This document shows, one piece after another, positions 27,178 through 36,025 of a DNA stretch of 64,000 nt (the first letter of the stretch is position 1; every line of letters begins with the position of its first letter). The notes below the pieces were generated by a model. It saw only the letters and a list, made by a program, of their open reading frames with translations. It was not told the DNA's origin and did not search any database. The DNA is from Planctomycetota bacterium (GTDB taxonomy: Bacteria > Planctomycetota > B15-G4 > SIAN01): positions 1-64,000 of the forward strand of contig JANQQL010000010.1 in assembly GCA_028289345.1 (NCBI GenBank), given 5' to 3'. Position numbers and translations under genes: made by a program.

Positions 27178-30100
27178 ATGCTGGTCAAGCCCGTCGCCGC
27201 CGTGACGGTGGCATCCCTCTTCCTCCCCTTGGCGTCCGGCCAGATGCAGGTCGGCCCCAAAGACCCGTTTGCGGCGATGCCGTTGCCTACCACCGCGGCC
27301 TATCGCGTCCAGGACAATGTGGAAGGGAGCTACGTCAATCTGAACACCATTGCCGTCCGTCCCATGGTGCAAACCGCCAACGGCGACTTGTACGTGGCCA
27401 ACACCCACGACAGCACGGTCGAGGTGTTCGATGGCACGCTCTCCACGCCACAGAAGGTGTACCCCATGCCCTGGGGCCCCACTTCCCTCGCCGTGTGGGA
27501 CGCCCCGGGAGACTCCCCCGACGAGCTTCTGGTGGTGTGCCGCGGTTCGTACACGCTGGCCCGCATGGATCTCAACAGCGGTCGCCTCCTGAGCTTGCTC
27601 GATCTACCCGCGCTGCCCGGGGACCTCTTGGTCGATGACGCCAAGAGTCGCGCCTTCATCTCCTGCTCGGGGCTGGACTCGGTGGTGCAGGTCGATCTCA
27701 CCACGAACACGATTGAGATCACCTACGACGAGGCAAACTTCCCCGGATTCGCGGTCAAGCATCCCTTGTTCTTGTCCTTCGACGATCAGGGGCGCGTCCT
27801 GGTTTCGCCGTTGGTTTCGGGAAACAACACCACTTCGGAGCGCGGGGGCCCCCTGCGGGCCGGCAACCAAGTCATCGATCTGACGGATCCGATGATCTCC
27901 AACAAGGGACTCCCGGACGAAGACCTGTTTCGGATTGATCCGACCACCGGCATGGAGTCGGTGACGGCCGTGGCGAAGGGCGTCGGCACCATTCTTTTTG
28001 CCGGAGGCTTTCATCCGCTGACCGGGGATTTCTGGCAGCTCAACACCGACGCCATCAACGCCGACCCCGTCAAACAAACCGAGCCGGCGGTCAATGGCAT
28101 CTTCTCGGAGAACCGGGTGTCCTTGCTGACGCCGTCTGTGGCCCTCGCCACTCCGCACACGTTCGTCGACCTGGACCTGGCCTCGACCGCCGGAGCCGGA
28201 CCGATCGACCCCGCCAGGACGGTTGGCCAACCCTACGCGCTGGCTTTTCGATCCACCGGGGAGGTGTGCATTGCCGGACTCTTGACCGACAACATCATGG
28301 TCTTGGATCAAAACGGCGGCTTCCTGGATGAATGGGACGTTCCCGCGGGCAGCATTCCTCGTCAGATTCTGTTCGACTCCACCGAAGACGAGCTGTTCGT
28401 CTACTGCTGGGGCACCAACGAAGTGCGAAGCCACAAACTGGACGGCACCTTGGTGCAGGCCTTTTCGCTGAACCACGACCCGACACCCGCGGACGTTCGG
28501 GAAGGCCGAGAGTTGTTCTACGACGCGTCCTTCTCTCTGAACAACAACCTGACCTGCGCCACCTGCCATGTCGAGGGCCACTCGGACTTCCTGGTGTGGA
28601 ACCTGTCGGCCGGCCCAACCGACGACAAGGGCCCCATGATGACCCAGACTCTCTCCGGCATCTCGCGAACGGCCCCGTTCCACTGGCGGGGCGAGCGGCC
28701 CGAGCTGGTGGACTTCAACGGCGCCTTCGCCGAACTCCTGGGCGGCCAGGAACTGGACGAGGTCACCGAGTTTCCAAAGTTTGAAGCGTTTGTGTTCTCC
28801 GTCAATCCACCAGCCAATCCGTATCAGAACAGCGATCGACTGCTGGATGACAACATCGTTCCCCCACGACTCGCTCCGGGAGCCGGCGCCAGCGCGGTGA
28901 TTGGGCAAGACAGCTGGTTCGATGAAGTCACTTTCGGCACTCGAACCTGCAATCAATGCCACATGCAGCCCATGGGAACCAGCAACGACATTTTTCCCGA
29001 CGACCCCATCCACCGGAAACCGAAGCGCGGACGTTTCAAGAACGCCTCGTTCCAGGAAGCGTTCACCCGCAATTTCATGAATCTCGTCGATGCCGAGATC
29101 TACAAGGATCCGAACGACCACTCCAAGGGTTTCGAGGATGAACCTCGCGCCTACCTCGGCGCGAGCCAGAGCCACGCGGGACTCGTCAAAGACCTTCTGA
29201 CTTTCGTGGGGGCGGTCGGTCAGGTCGGCAACGATCCGCAACTCCAGAACAACATCACCTCGTACATCTTCCAGCAGGACTCCGGTCTGGCACCCAAGGT
29301 GCACAAGGCCGTGCTGCTGGACTCCACCCTGGCGGCGCTGCCAGAGCTGCGAGGCAATCTGGTGCGTCATGCGCTGATCCGCAACTGCGGCATCGCCGTG
29401 TTTGGCGACTACGACGACGGTTCGACGATTCGTCCGATGCGCTGGTTCTATCACCGTGGCACCCAGAGGTTCCTCGCCGAGGACCCCGCGGTGCCATCGC
29501 GAACTCTCAACCAGTTCTTCACCAACGCCGCGACCGAGACCAACGTATTCGTGGGTCTCCCGGTCGGGATGGCCGAGCGGTTTGGCGTCGACTACGACAT
29601 GGACGGGCTCTACAACGTGGTGGATCCGAATCCACTGGTTCCGGACACCGTCACTGACACCACCGACCCAACCTTCGTGAAGGTTCCGATGAAGCAGTGG
29701 AACACCGCGAAAGTGGCCAAGCTGCGATTCGAAACCGACGAACCCACGACTTATCGGGTCGCCATCTCGAGCAATGCCGGCGTGGCCGACCCTCCCGACG
29801 TGGTGGGCGACCTCTATTCCAAGGCCCACTCCGTGGTGATCCGGGACCTCCTCCCGAGTACCGCCAGTGACAACCTCCCCCACTACACCGCCAAGGACAT
29901 TACCTACACGATGACCGTGACGGCCACCGACCGCGCGGGGAACTCGACTTCGGCCGTGGTGTCCCCTTTCGACACCAGCTCATTCGTGGATGAGTCCAAC
30001 CGGCACGACGACCACATCGTCGGAGGCCTTTCCTGGTCCACCGAGTCGTTCGTCGGGAGCACCTTCAGCGGCCAGGCGGACGCTTTCATCGACTACAAGT

Positions 30101-30600
30101 ACGGGGGCCCCCCTGCCGTACCAGCGGCGGACCGATTGGTGGTCGCGCGAATCTTGGTGGACGGCCAGGTTTCCGACGACTGGGTGGCGACCGGCACTCG
30201 AAGCTTCCGCGCCGACGTGGTGCGCTGCGTCAACGGGACAGACGTGAGCCGGCTCAACATCGAAGGACCATTCCTGATCTCAGCCAATTCCGGCCCGGAC
30301 GGATTCACGGCCCTTTCGTTCAACGCTTTCAACTTGAGCGCGGGACAAACCGTCACGTTCGTGATCGAAGCCGTGGTCGAGGTCGACACCAGCTTGCAAG
30401 GTCAGCTCGCCGCCGACCTGAATGCGACCAATGACTGCACCCTGACTCTCACCAACTTCGACTTCGACTGCGACGACGACACCATCCTGGACTGCTGTTC
30501 TCTGGACCTCCCGGTGACCGGCGGGACCGACCGAAACTGGACCCGCTGGAGCTTTGCGGACACCCCGAAGGAGTTCCGCCAAATCGAATCGGATCTGTAG
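27178..30600 (+). CDS. Exported beta-propeller/dihaem cytochrome c protein
   Basis: A 1140-aa secreted protein. Seen: a signal peptide (PVAAVTVASLFLPLASG), then a propeller-like region of about 400 residues with NHL/YVTN-type strands (TANGDLYVANTHDSTVEVFD). Two CxxCH haem motifs follow, NLTCATCHVEGHSD at about residue 460 and TRTCNQCHMQP at about 590. A C-terminal region of Ig/FN3-like strands ends in a Cys-rich DCCSLD patch. The arrangement resembles large exported oxidoreductases and cell-surface electron-transfer proteins of Planctomycetota. Distal Met or His ligands are not assigned. ATG 27178 is chosen for the signal peptide and AAGGA upstream; the open frame reaches 26854. Confidence 0.82.
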   Translation: MLVKPVAAVTVASLFLPLASGQMQVGPKDPFAAMPLPTTAAYRVQDNVEGSYVNLNTIAVRPMVQTANGDLYVANTHDSTVEVFDGTLSTPQKVYPMPWGPTSLAVWDAPGDSPDELLVVCRGSYTLARMDLNSGRLLSLLDLPALPGDLLVDDAKSRAFISCSGLDSVVQVDLTTNTIEITYDEANFPGFAVKHPLFLSFDDQGRVLVSPLVSGNNTTSERGGPLRAGNQVIDLTDPMISNKGLPDEDLFRIDPTTGMESVTAVAKGVGTILFAGGFHPLTGDFWQLNTDAINADPVKQTEPAVNGIFSENRVSLLTPSVALATPHTFVDLDLASTAGAGPIDPARTVGQPYALAFRSTGEVCIAGLLTDNIMVLDQNGGFLDEWDVPAGSIPRQILFDSTEDELFVYCWGTNEVRSHKLDGTLVQAFSLNHDPTPADVREGRELFYDASFSLNNNLTCATCHVEGHSDFLVWNLSAGPTDDKGPMMTQTLSGISRTAPFHWRGERPELVDFNGAFAELLGGQELDEVTEFPKFEAFVFSVNPPANPYQNSDRLLDDNIVPPRLAPGAGASAVIGQDSWFDEVTFGTRTCNQCHMQPMGTSNDIFPDDPIHRKPKRGRFKNASFQEAFTRNFMNLVDAEIYKDPNDHSKGFEDEPRAYLGASQSHAGLVKDLLTFVGAVGQVGNDPQLQNNITSYIFQQDSGLAPKVHKAVLLDSTLAALPELRGNLVRHALIRNCGIAVFGDYDDGSTIRPMRWFYHRGTQRFLAEDPAVPSRTLNQFFTNAATETNVFVGLPVGMAERFGVDYDMDGLYNVVDPNPLVPDTVTDTTDPTFVKVPMKQWNTAKVAKLRFETDEPTTYRVAISSNAGVADPPDVVGDLYSKAHSVVIRDLLPSTASDNLPHYTAKDITYTMTVTATDRAGNSTSAVVSPFDTSSFVDESNRHDDHIVGGLSWSTESFVGSTFSGQADAFIDYKYGGPPAVPAADRLVVARILVDGQVSDDWVATGTRSFRADVVRCVNGTDVSRLNIEGPFLISANSGPDGFTALSFNAFNLSAGQTVTFVIEAVVEVDTSLQGQLAADLNATNDCTLTLTNFDFDCDDDTILDCCSLDLPVTGGTDRNWTRWSFADTPKEFRQIESDL

Positions 30601-30628
30601 TCCCGAGTCGTCTCATCTCTGGCCGTCA

Positions 30629-30663
30629 AATCGGCGCGGCGCCTTGGGGGTGCCGCGCCGATT
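30629..30663. terminator. Bidirectional hairpin terminator between convergent genes
   Basis: AATCGGCGCGGC (30629-30640) pairs perfectly over 12 bp with GCCGCGCCGATT (30652-30663), with an 11-nt loop. It lies 28 bp after the cytochrome stop and before the convergent FG-GAP gene. The U-tract is weak. Confidence 0.75.
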
Positions 30664-30751
30664 CTCTTGGCGTGGGAAATCGCTCCGACGGGACCACGGA
30701 CCTTCCGCGCGAGCCTCTCCCTCGCGACAGGCGGGTGGTCACCGAAGGGAC

Positions 30752-32209
30752 TCATTCACACTCGTCCGGAACCCCGTTGCCATTGAGATCCAAGCTACTT
30801 CCTGACTGAAGATCGCAAGCATCGAGAGACTTGTTGAGGTTGCAGTTGCTGAGCCCGTGGACGGCGTAGGCGGCTCCGGCGAGAGAACCGCTGGCGTCGT
30901 GAGCCGGCGCGCCGACCAGTCCCCGTGCCCCGTCGATCGCCACCGAAATTCCCAGCAAGTCCGACGCGGCCCCGTCGCTCGCCGTGAGCTTGGTTTCCAA
31001 AGTCCACGGAGTGTTGGCCAACGGATGATTGCTGAACAGGTAGGCCGCTCCCGCATCGTTGGCGGCGTCGTCATCGTGAATGGAGCCGACCATGGCGACT
31101 CCGGTCTCGAGAGCGACCGACCAGCCGAACTGGTCCTGAGGATCCCCGTCCGAGGCTTCCAGCTTTGCCTGCTGACTCCAGGAGGTGGGCGTCACGGAAA
31201 ACACGTACGCCGAGCCAGCTGCTCCCGAGTCCTCCGGCGCCCCGGCCAAGACCAGTGCCCGACTGGAAGACACCACCGCGGGGACGGAAGCAGACATCAC
31301 GTCAAACTGAGGCGCGAACCATTGGGTCACAAAGGAGGTCGATGATCCAGAAATGACGTCGACGGAGCGCCCCAGCTCATCGCCCACTTGGCCGTCGGCC
31401 GCCACCAACTTGGTCTCACCGATCAGGCCACTGACTTTGTGGTTCGAGTACACGTACACCGCGCCAGGTCCTGGAGTGATGACGGCAAACGGTTGCGGCA
31501 TGCCAATCGCGACCCGGTCCCCGTCCATCGCGACGGAGTGCCCGAAACTCTCGAACAAGGTGCCGTCCGAGGGAAGGACTTTCTCAAACTCGAACCAGCC
31601 CGTGGAGCTGCTTCGGTAGTGATAGGCGGCGCCCGCAGCCACTCCGTTTTCATTGTTGTCCAGCGGCGCGCCAACGATGGCCACTCCTTTGCGCAAGGCG
31701 ACCGAAAACCCGAATCGGTCCCCCACGTCGCCATCGCTTGCCTCGAGCTTCTGGAGTTCGCTCCAGGATCCACTCAACGCGTCGTATCGAAACAGGTAGG
31801 CGCGCCCTACATCTGGATTCTGTAGCTCGGTGACCGGCGCTCCGACGATGGCCAGGTTTCCAAAAATGTCCACGGACCAGCCGAACTCATGCCATTCCTC
31901 ACCGTCGGATGCCAACAGCTTGGCTTCCTCGACCCACTCGCTGCCGTCGTGGCGAAAAACATAGGCGGACCCCGCTCCAAAAGAGCCTCCGTTGTCGTCG
32001 TCCCAAGAAGCCCCCACGATCGCGAGGTTGCCTTGGATCGCTACCGATCGCCCGAAGTTGTCGAACGCGGTGCCATCGGACGCAAGGAGCTTTTGGAACT
32101 CGTTCAGATCACATTGGGCACGCACGGAGGCAGTGCCGAGTCCGGCAAACAGGGCCACCAGCCCGACGATCTTCACCGGCAAGAGGCTTCGAATCGGTTG
32201 CGGAATCAT
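30752..32209 (-). CDS. Exported integrin-alpha-like FG-GAP repeat protein with a dockerin-like tail
   Basis: A 485-aa secreted protein. Seen: a signal peptide (LLPVKIVGLVALFAGLGTASVRAQ), then about seven repeats of the type LxASDGxxxDxFGxSVAI...AIVGAPxDD...GAAYxF. These form a full FG-GAP beta-propeller like integrin alpha chains. The C-terminus ends in a Cys-x-x-...-DLNGNGVPDECE element, a single calcium-binding EF-hand/dockerin-like loop seen in many planctomycete exported proteins. ATG 32209 starts the signal peptide; the open frame reaches 32281. It is probably a surface adhesion or scaffold protein. No enzyme motif is present. Confidence 0.8.
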   Translation of the reverse strand: MIPQPIRSLLPVKIVGLVALFAGLGTASVRAQCDLNEFQKLLASDGTAFDNFGRSVAIQGNLAIVGASWDDDNGGSFGAGSAYVFRHDGSEWVEEAKLLASDGEEWHEFGWSVDIFGNLAIVGAPVTELQNPDVGRAYLFRYDALSGSWSELQKLEASDGDVGDRFGFSVALRKGVAIVGAPLDNNENGVAAGAAYHYRSSSTGWFEFEKVLPSDGTLFESFGHSVAMDGDRVAIGMPQPFAVITPGPGAVYVYSNHKVSGLIGETKLVAADGQVGDELGRSVDVISGSSTSFVTQWFAPQFDVMSASVPAVVSSSRALVLAGAPEDSGAAGSAYVFSVTPTSWSQQAKLEASDGDPQDQFGWSVALETGVAMVGSIHDDDAANDAGAAYLFSNHPLANTPWTLETKLTASDGAASDLLGISVAIDGARGLVGAPAHDASGSLAGAAYAVHGLSNCNLNKSLDACDLQSGSSLDLNGNGVPDECE

Positions 32210-32415
32210 GACTCGCTTCTTCTCCAGAATGACTTCCTCGGGAAGCCACGATTGACGTCGGAAAGCCCTTTCTCGACGCATGCGGATTTCAAGAATCCCC
32301 TCTCTTTCCCCGCGCCACTTCGTGACGAGGCACCGTTATGAACAGAGGCGCGGGGGAATGAAACGGAGAGGCGATGGACACGAACTTCTGAATAGACCGC
32401 GGCAATGAGGGACTC

Positions 32416-34821
32416 CTAGGGAGACCTCTTGGACTCGATGCAATCCTCAAGCAGCGAGGCTTGCGTGGAGAACTCATCGAAGCAGTCCATCACATCAGAC
32501 AGTGCCGGGGGATCGCCGATGCCGACCCCACTGGAAGTCGATCCGGGACACACTCCCCACTGCCCGAGCACCAGCAGCAAGTCGCCGGTTCCCACCACCC
32601 CGCTGAAATCAATGTCCGCGGGACAGCAATTCGGTGGCGCCGGGCAGGGCCCCCACTGAGACAACACTGCCAGCAAGTCCAGGACATCGACCACGCCGTT
32701 GCCATCGATGTCGGCCGAGCAGGCGCTGCCCAAGCAGTCCACGCACAATCCGCCAAACACCTCCGGCGCCATTGCTGGAATGCAGCGATAGGAGCCAATG
32801 GGTCGGGTGCTTTCGGGGCGAGTCCCGGCATTGGCGCAGTCAATCAGCAACTCATCGTCTTGGGGACAACCTTCTCCCACCAGAGCGGTGCAGATCTTGA
32901 CTCCTAGTTGATTGCCGAGGCTCTGGCACGCCAAGAGGGATTCGGCCGGGTCAGACACTCCCCCGTCGGTCTGCACGAAGATCTGACGCAGGACCCCGTT
33001 GCCCTGATTGCGGAAGATTTCCTCCGCCAGATCCAGGGCCGGAGTGAGATTCGTCGGACCTTCCACTTGAGGGAGCGCGGCAATGGTGTTGCACAATTCC
33101 GTTGCCGTCGCCGAAGAGTCGATCAACGTGAACGGCACATCCTCGCATTCCACATCGGTGAACTGAATCACCGCGACCGAGGTGCTGCCATCCGCCGGAA
33201 GAATGGCGTCGGGGCCGCAGATGCACTCGATGATGCCTTCCTTCTGCAAGGTGAAGGTGGCAGGGTCGATGCTTCCCGAGCCATCGATGATGAAGATCAC
33301 GTCCGCGGTGGCCTGGCCCTCGCATTCATCGGGAACGAAGTTGCCGTTGCAGTCAGAGCTGGTCCCACTCTCGATGTCACACGAGTCGGGGATTCCGTTG
33401 TCGTTGCAATCGATCAGCACTTCGACGCACTCCCCGGTGCACGGATCGATCAAGCACTCGTAGGCACCCATGTCGACGGTCCCGAGGATGCGCGGAATTC
33501 CTCCGAGGTCCGCGTTCAGCCCCCCAGGCACCAGCGAGTTGTTGCCTTCGCCAATGCAGGGAGATCCCGCCTGCAACCGGAAGCTGCCGGCCGCGGGGTC
33601 CACGAACTGAGGATTCACGTTGAGGTTGCCTTGCCCCGGAAAGCCTCCGAGTACATCGCTGAAGGTCACCGTCGCGGCGCCCGTCCCCGCGATCTCGTCA
33701 GGCGTGTCGGCCCACAGCACCGAGTTCCGGATCAACAAACTCGTCGACAGAGTGTAGATCCCTCCACCCGGATTGAAGAATGCCGAAGCGTTGTTCAGGC
33801 TGAACGTGCAATTGACCACCGTGGTCGTTCCGGACCCGTTGCTCACCGCCAGACCACCGCCGTTCACGGAGGTGTTCCCGGTGAACAGACAACCTGCGAT
33901 CTGCGGAGAGCCAAACGCGTGGAAGAGACCGCCGCCCAGGCTGTTGGCGTGGTTGCCTTCGAATCGGCAATTGCGGATCACCGGATCGCCGTTGAAGTTC
34001 TGCATTCCTCCCCCCAGGCCGGTGGAAGAGTTGTTCTCGAACAAGCAGCGACGAACCACCGCGTCGCTGTTGGCGCTGTTATGAAATCCCCCGCCTTGAG
34101 CCGCCTGGTTGTTCGTGAACGTGCACTCGATGAGGGTTGCGTCAGCGGTGAAGCTCGCCATTCCTCCCCCGGTTCCCGCGGTGTTGTCGATGAACTCACA
34201 GCGCCGGTACGTCGGGCTGGTGGTACCGAACTGACCGTTATTGAACGCGCCACCGCCAATTCCCATCCCTCCAGGAATGAACCCCGACACCATCCCGCTC
34301 CCCGATCCGCCGTTGCCGATCATCGGCCCGCCCGTCACGCCGAAGTCGATCCCGATCCCCGGTTGATGGGGTGAAAAGCTCGGATTGCCGCGAACGGTGC
34401 CTCCTGCCACGTTGCCCTCGAAGCGGCAGTCCAGGATGGTCGGACTGGATTCTTGCACCAGCATCCCAGCCCCCAGCCCGTAGTTTCCACCGGTGATGGT
34501 GAACCCCTCAAGGACAGAGTTCGGCCCTTCCCCGTTGTCGAACGTCACGACCGAAAGGAACGGGATGCCCCCTGTCCCGTCGATGGTGGTGTTGCAGTTG
34601 CTGCCCGAGGCACGCACCGTGATGGCTTTGCCTTCGAAGCTGATGCGCTCGAAGTAGGTGCCTTGCTCGACGAGAACGACATCTCCGTTCGAAGCGGCAT
34701 TGATCGCGAACTGGATGGTGGGAAAGTCCGCGGGGACGTGAATCGTCGACGCAAGACTGGAGGGCGCCAGGAGCAACGCAATCCCCGCACTCATCCTCCA
34801 AAGACGGCCGTTGGCCAACAT
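32416..34821 (-). CDS. Exported beta-helix / VWA / dockerin-like multidomain protein
   Basis: An 801-aa secreted protein. Seen in order: a signal peptide ([16 protein letters not shown]); a right-handed beta-helix of about 380 residues ([20 protein letters not shown] opening, repeated GGGxxN rungs); an EF-hand-like [12 protein letters not shown] segment; a von Willebrand A domain with MIDAS DGSGS at about residue 504 and LVGEGC near its end; two dockerin-type loops, [20 protein letters not shown] and [20 protein letters not shown]. The domain mix suggests a cell-surface binding protein able to chelate metal ions. ATG 34821 is set by AGGAGG 6 nt upstream; the open frame reaches 35082. The ligand is unknown. 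Confidence 0.85.
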   Translation of the reverse strand: MLANGRLWRMSAGIALLLAPSSLASTIHVPADFPTIQFAINAASNGDVVLVEQGTYFERISFEGKAITVRASGSNCNTTIDGTGGIPFLSVVTFDNGEGPNSVLEGFTITGGNYGLGAGMLVQESSPTILDCRFEGNVAGGTVRGNPSFSPHQPGIGIDFGVTGGPMIGNGGSGSGMVSGFIPGGMGIGGGAFNNGQFGTTSPTYRRCEFIDNTAGTGGGMASFTADATLIECTFTNNQAAQGGGFHNSANSDAVVRRCLFENNSSTGLGGGMQNFNGDPVIRNCRFEGNHANSLGGGLFHAFGSPQIAGCLFTGNTSVNGGGLAVSNGSGTTTVVNCTFSLNNASAFFNPGGGIYTLSTSLLIRNSVLWADTPDEIAGTGAATVTFSDVLGGFPGQGNLNVNPQFVDPAAGSFRLQAGSPCIGEGNNSLVPGGLNADLGGIPRILGTVDMGAYECLIDPCTGECVEVLIDCNDNGIPDSCDIESGTSSDCNGNFVPDECEGQATADVIFIIDGSGSIDPATFTLQKEGIIECICGPDAILPADGSTSVAVIQFTDVECEDVPFTLIDSSATATELCNTIAALPQVEGPTNLTPALDLAEEIFRNQGNGVLRQIFVQTDGGVSDPAESLLACQSLGNQLGVKICTALVGEGCPQDDELLIDCANAGTRPESTRPIGSYRCIPAMAPEVFGGLCVDCLGSACSADIDGNGVVDVLDLLAVLSQWGPCPAPPNCCPADIDFSGVVGTGDLLLVLGQWGVCPGSTSSGVGIGDPPALSDVMDCFDEFSTQASLLEDCIESKRSP

Positions 34822-34827
34822 GAGAAT

Positions 34828-34833
34828 CCTCCT
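34828..34833 (-). promoter_or_regulatory. Consensus Shine-Dalgarno of the beta-helix/VWA gene
   Basis: On the reverse strand this reads AGGAGG, 6 nt before ATG 34821. It fixes the start just ahead of the signal peptide and excludes 87 upstream codons. Confidence 0.7.
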
Positions 34834-35109
34834 TGTTCGCGACACGACGGAGCCGACAGGCAAGAACTGCCCCCCGGGGTCGGTCGGCGATCCCGTCAAG
34901 ACCAGGCTTCGGCGACACCGACCATCGAGGGTTCTCGACAGCGGCGTCTGGGAGTGGGTTCCGACAACTGGCCCGGAGGACGACACGAAATCCGCTTTTT
35001 CTTCGACCAAGGCGCCCAGCCCCTGTCGGCAGCCGTTGTCGGAACTCCGGAGCGCTCCTATGCTCGATCGCGGATCAACCACGAATCCGTGAACGGGAAG
35101 CGAACGACC

Positions 35110-35967
35110 ATGAACTCAACTCGAATGCTGGAACGGATGGGCCTCGGACTGTTGGGACTGGTCGCGTCAGCGACGTCTGCCAATGCCCAGCCGGGAGGAG
35201 GCACCCCGGTCGCTCTCCTCTTCCATGAATCGGTCGCGGCGCGGGAACACGGGTTTCCCGAGATCCTCGTGGCTCATCCCCAAGGCATCGTTCGCTATGC
35301 CCTGCCACACTTGCTCCCGAACAGCTTTCCCAGCCCGGTTCCGCCGATGCTCTCCCTCGCTCTGGGAACTGCGCGTCCGGCCTCCCCAGGCATTCGCCCG
35401 GGGAACCGTCGCTCCTCGTCCGAATCTTCCGACAGCGTCGATCCCTCCGTCCCCCCCGGTTTCCTCTCCCAAGACTTTGGGATCGGGACCACCGCATCGA
35501 CCTGTCGGTTCCGACTGGACGACGCGTGCATCGACCTGGAAGCAGGCATCTTGTTGCACGGCACCGTGAAGCTGAGTTCTCAGTACGTGGAACGCTGGCT
35601 CAGGACGCGCGTCTTCCACCTTGGAAAGAACGGAGTTCTCCAGGCGATCCTGATTGCCCATCATTGGATCGACAGCCCGGAGTTCGAGTTCGTCATCGAG
35701 CTACCGCCCGGTCCGTTCTCGAGTTACGACTCCCTAGTCTTTGAATCCAGGATCCAGAAGCTGTACCAGACCTCCCAGATCATTGCGGGAGGTTGCTGGT
35801 TCGCGGTCACCACCGACTGTGCTGTGTTCGATGACCTGGCCTGCGATCGCGACAACACTCCCCTCTTCCCTCCCGCACCTTGTGAGTCCGAGTGCATGGA
35901 GGGAGGAGGCACCTCGGGAGCACGCCATGCCTCCGGGGTCGTGGCTCTGCCCCCTCTTCCCAACTGA
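35110..35967 (+). CDS. Exported protein of unknown function
   Basis: A 285-aa protein with a signal peptide ([15 protein letters not shown]). After it come a Pro/Ser-rich stretch and a Cys-containing domain ([20 protein letters not shown], then [19 protein letters not shown]) with six cysteines, probably forming disulfides outside the cell. No known domain is recognised. ATG 35110 is chosen because GGGAAG lies upstream and the signal peptide begins there; the same frame stays open from 34453 but without protein-like sequence. It is divergent from the beta-helix/VWA gene, sharing a control region of about 290 bp, and convergent with CHAT operon B. Confidence 0.55.
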   Translation: MNSTRMLERMGLGLLGLVASATSANAQPGGGTPVALLFHESVAAREHGFPEILVAHPQGIVRYALPHLLPNSFPSPVPPMLSLALGTARPASPGIRPGNRRSSSESSDSVDPSVPPGFLSQDFGIGTTASTCRFRLDDACIDLEAGILLHGTVKLSSQYVERWLRTRVFHLGKNGVLQAILIAHHWIDSPEFEFVIELPPGPFSSYDSLVFESRIQKLYQTSQIIAGGCWFAVTTDCAVFDDLACDRDNTPLFPPAPCESECMEGGGTSGARHASGVVALPPLPN

Positions 35968-36025
35968 TCGACGGTCGCCGCTGTTGATCAGCTCCCCCAG
36001 GAAAGACAACCGGCGAGCCCGCCAC

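Noticed and set aside
27604..29883. A 759-codon minus-strand frame inside the cytochrome gene
   Set aside because: It is antisense to two CxxCH motifs in the opposite frame; no start signal or family match.
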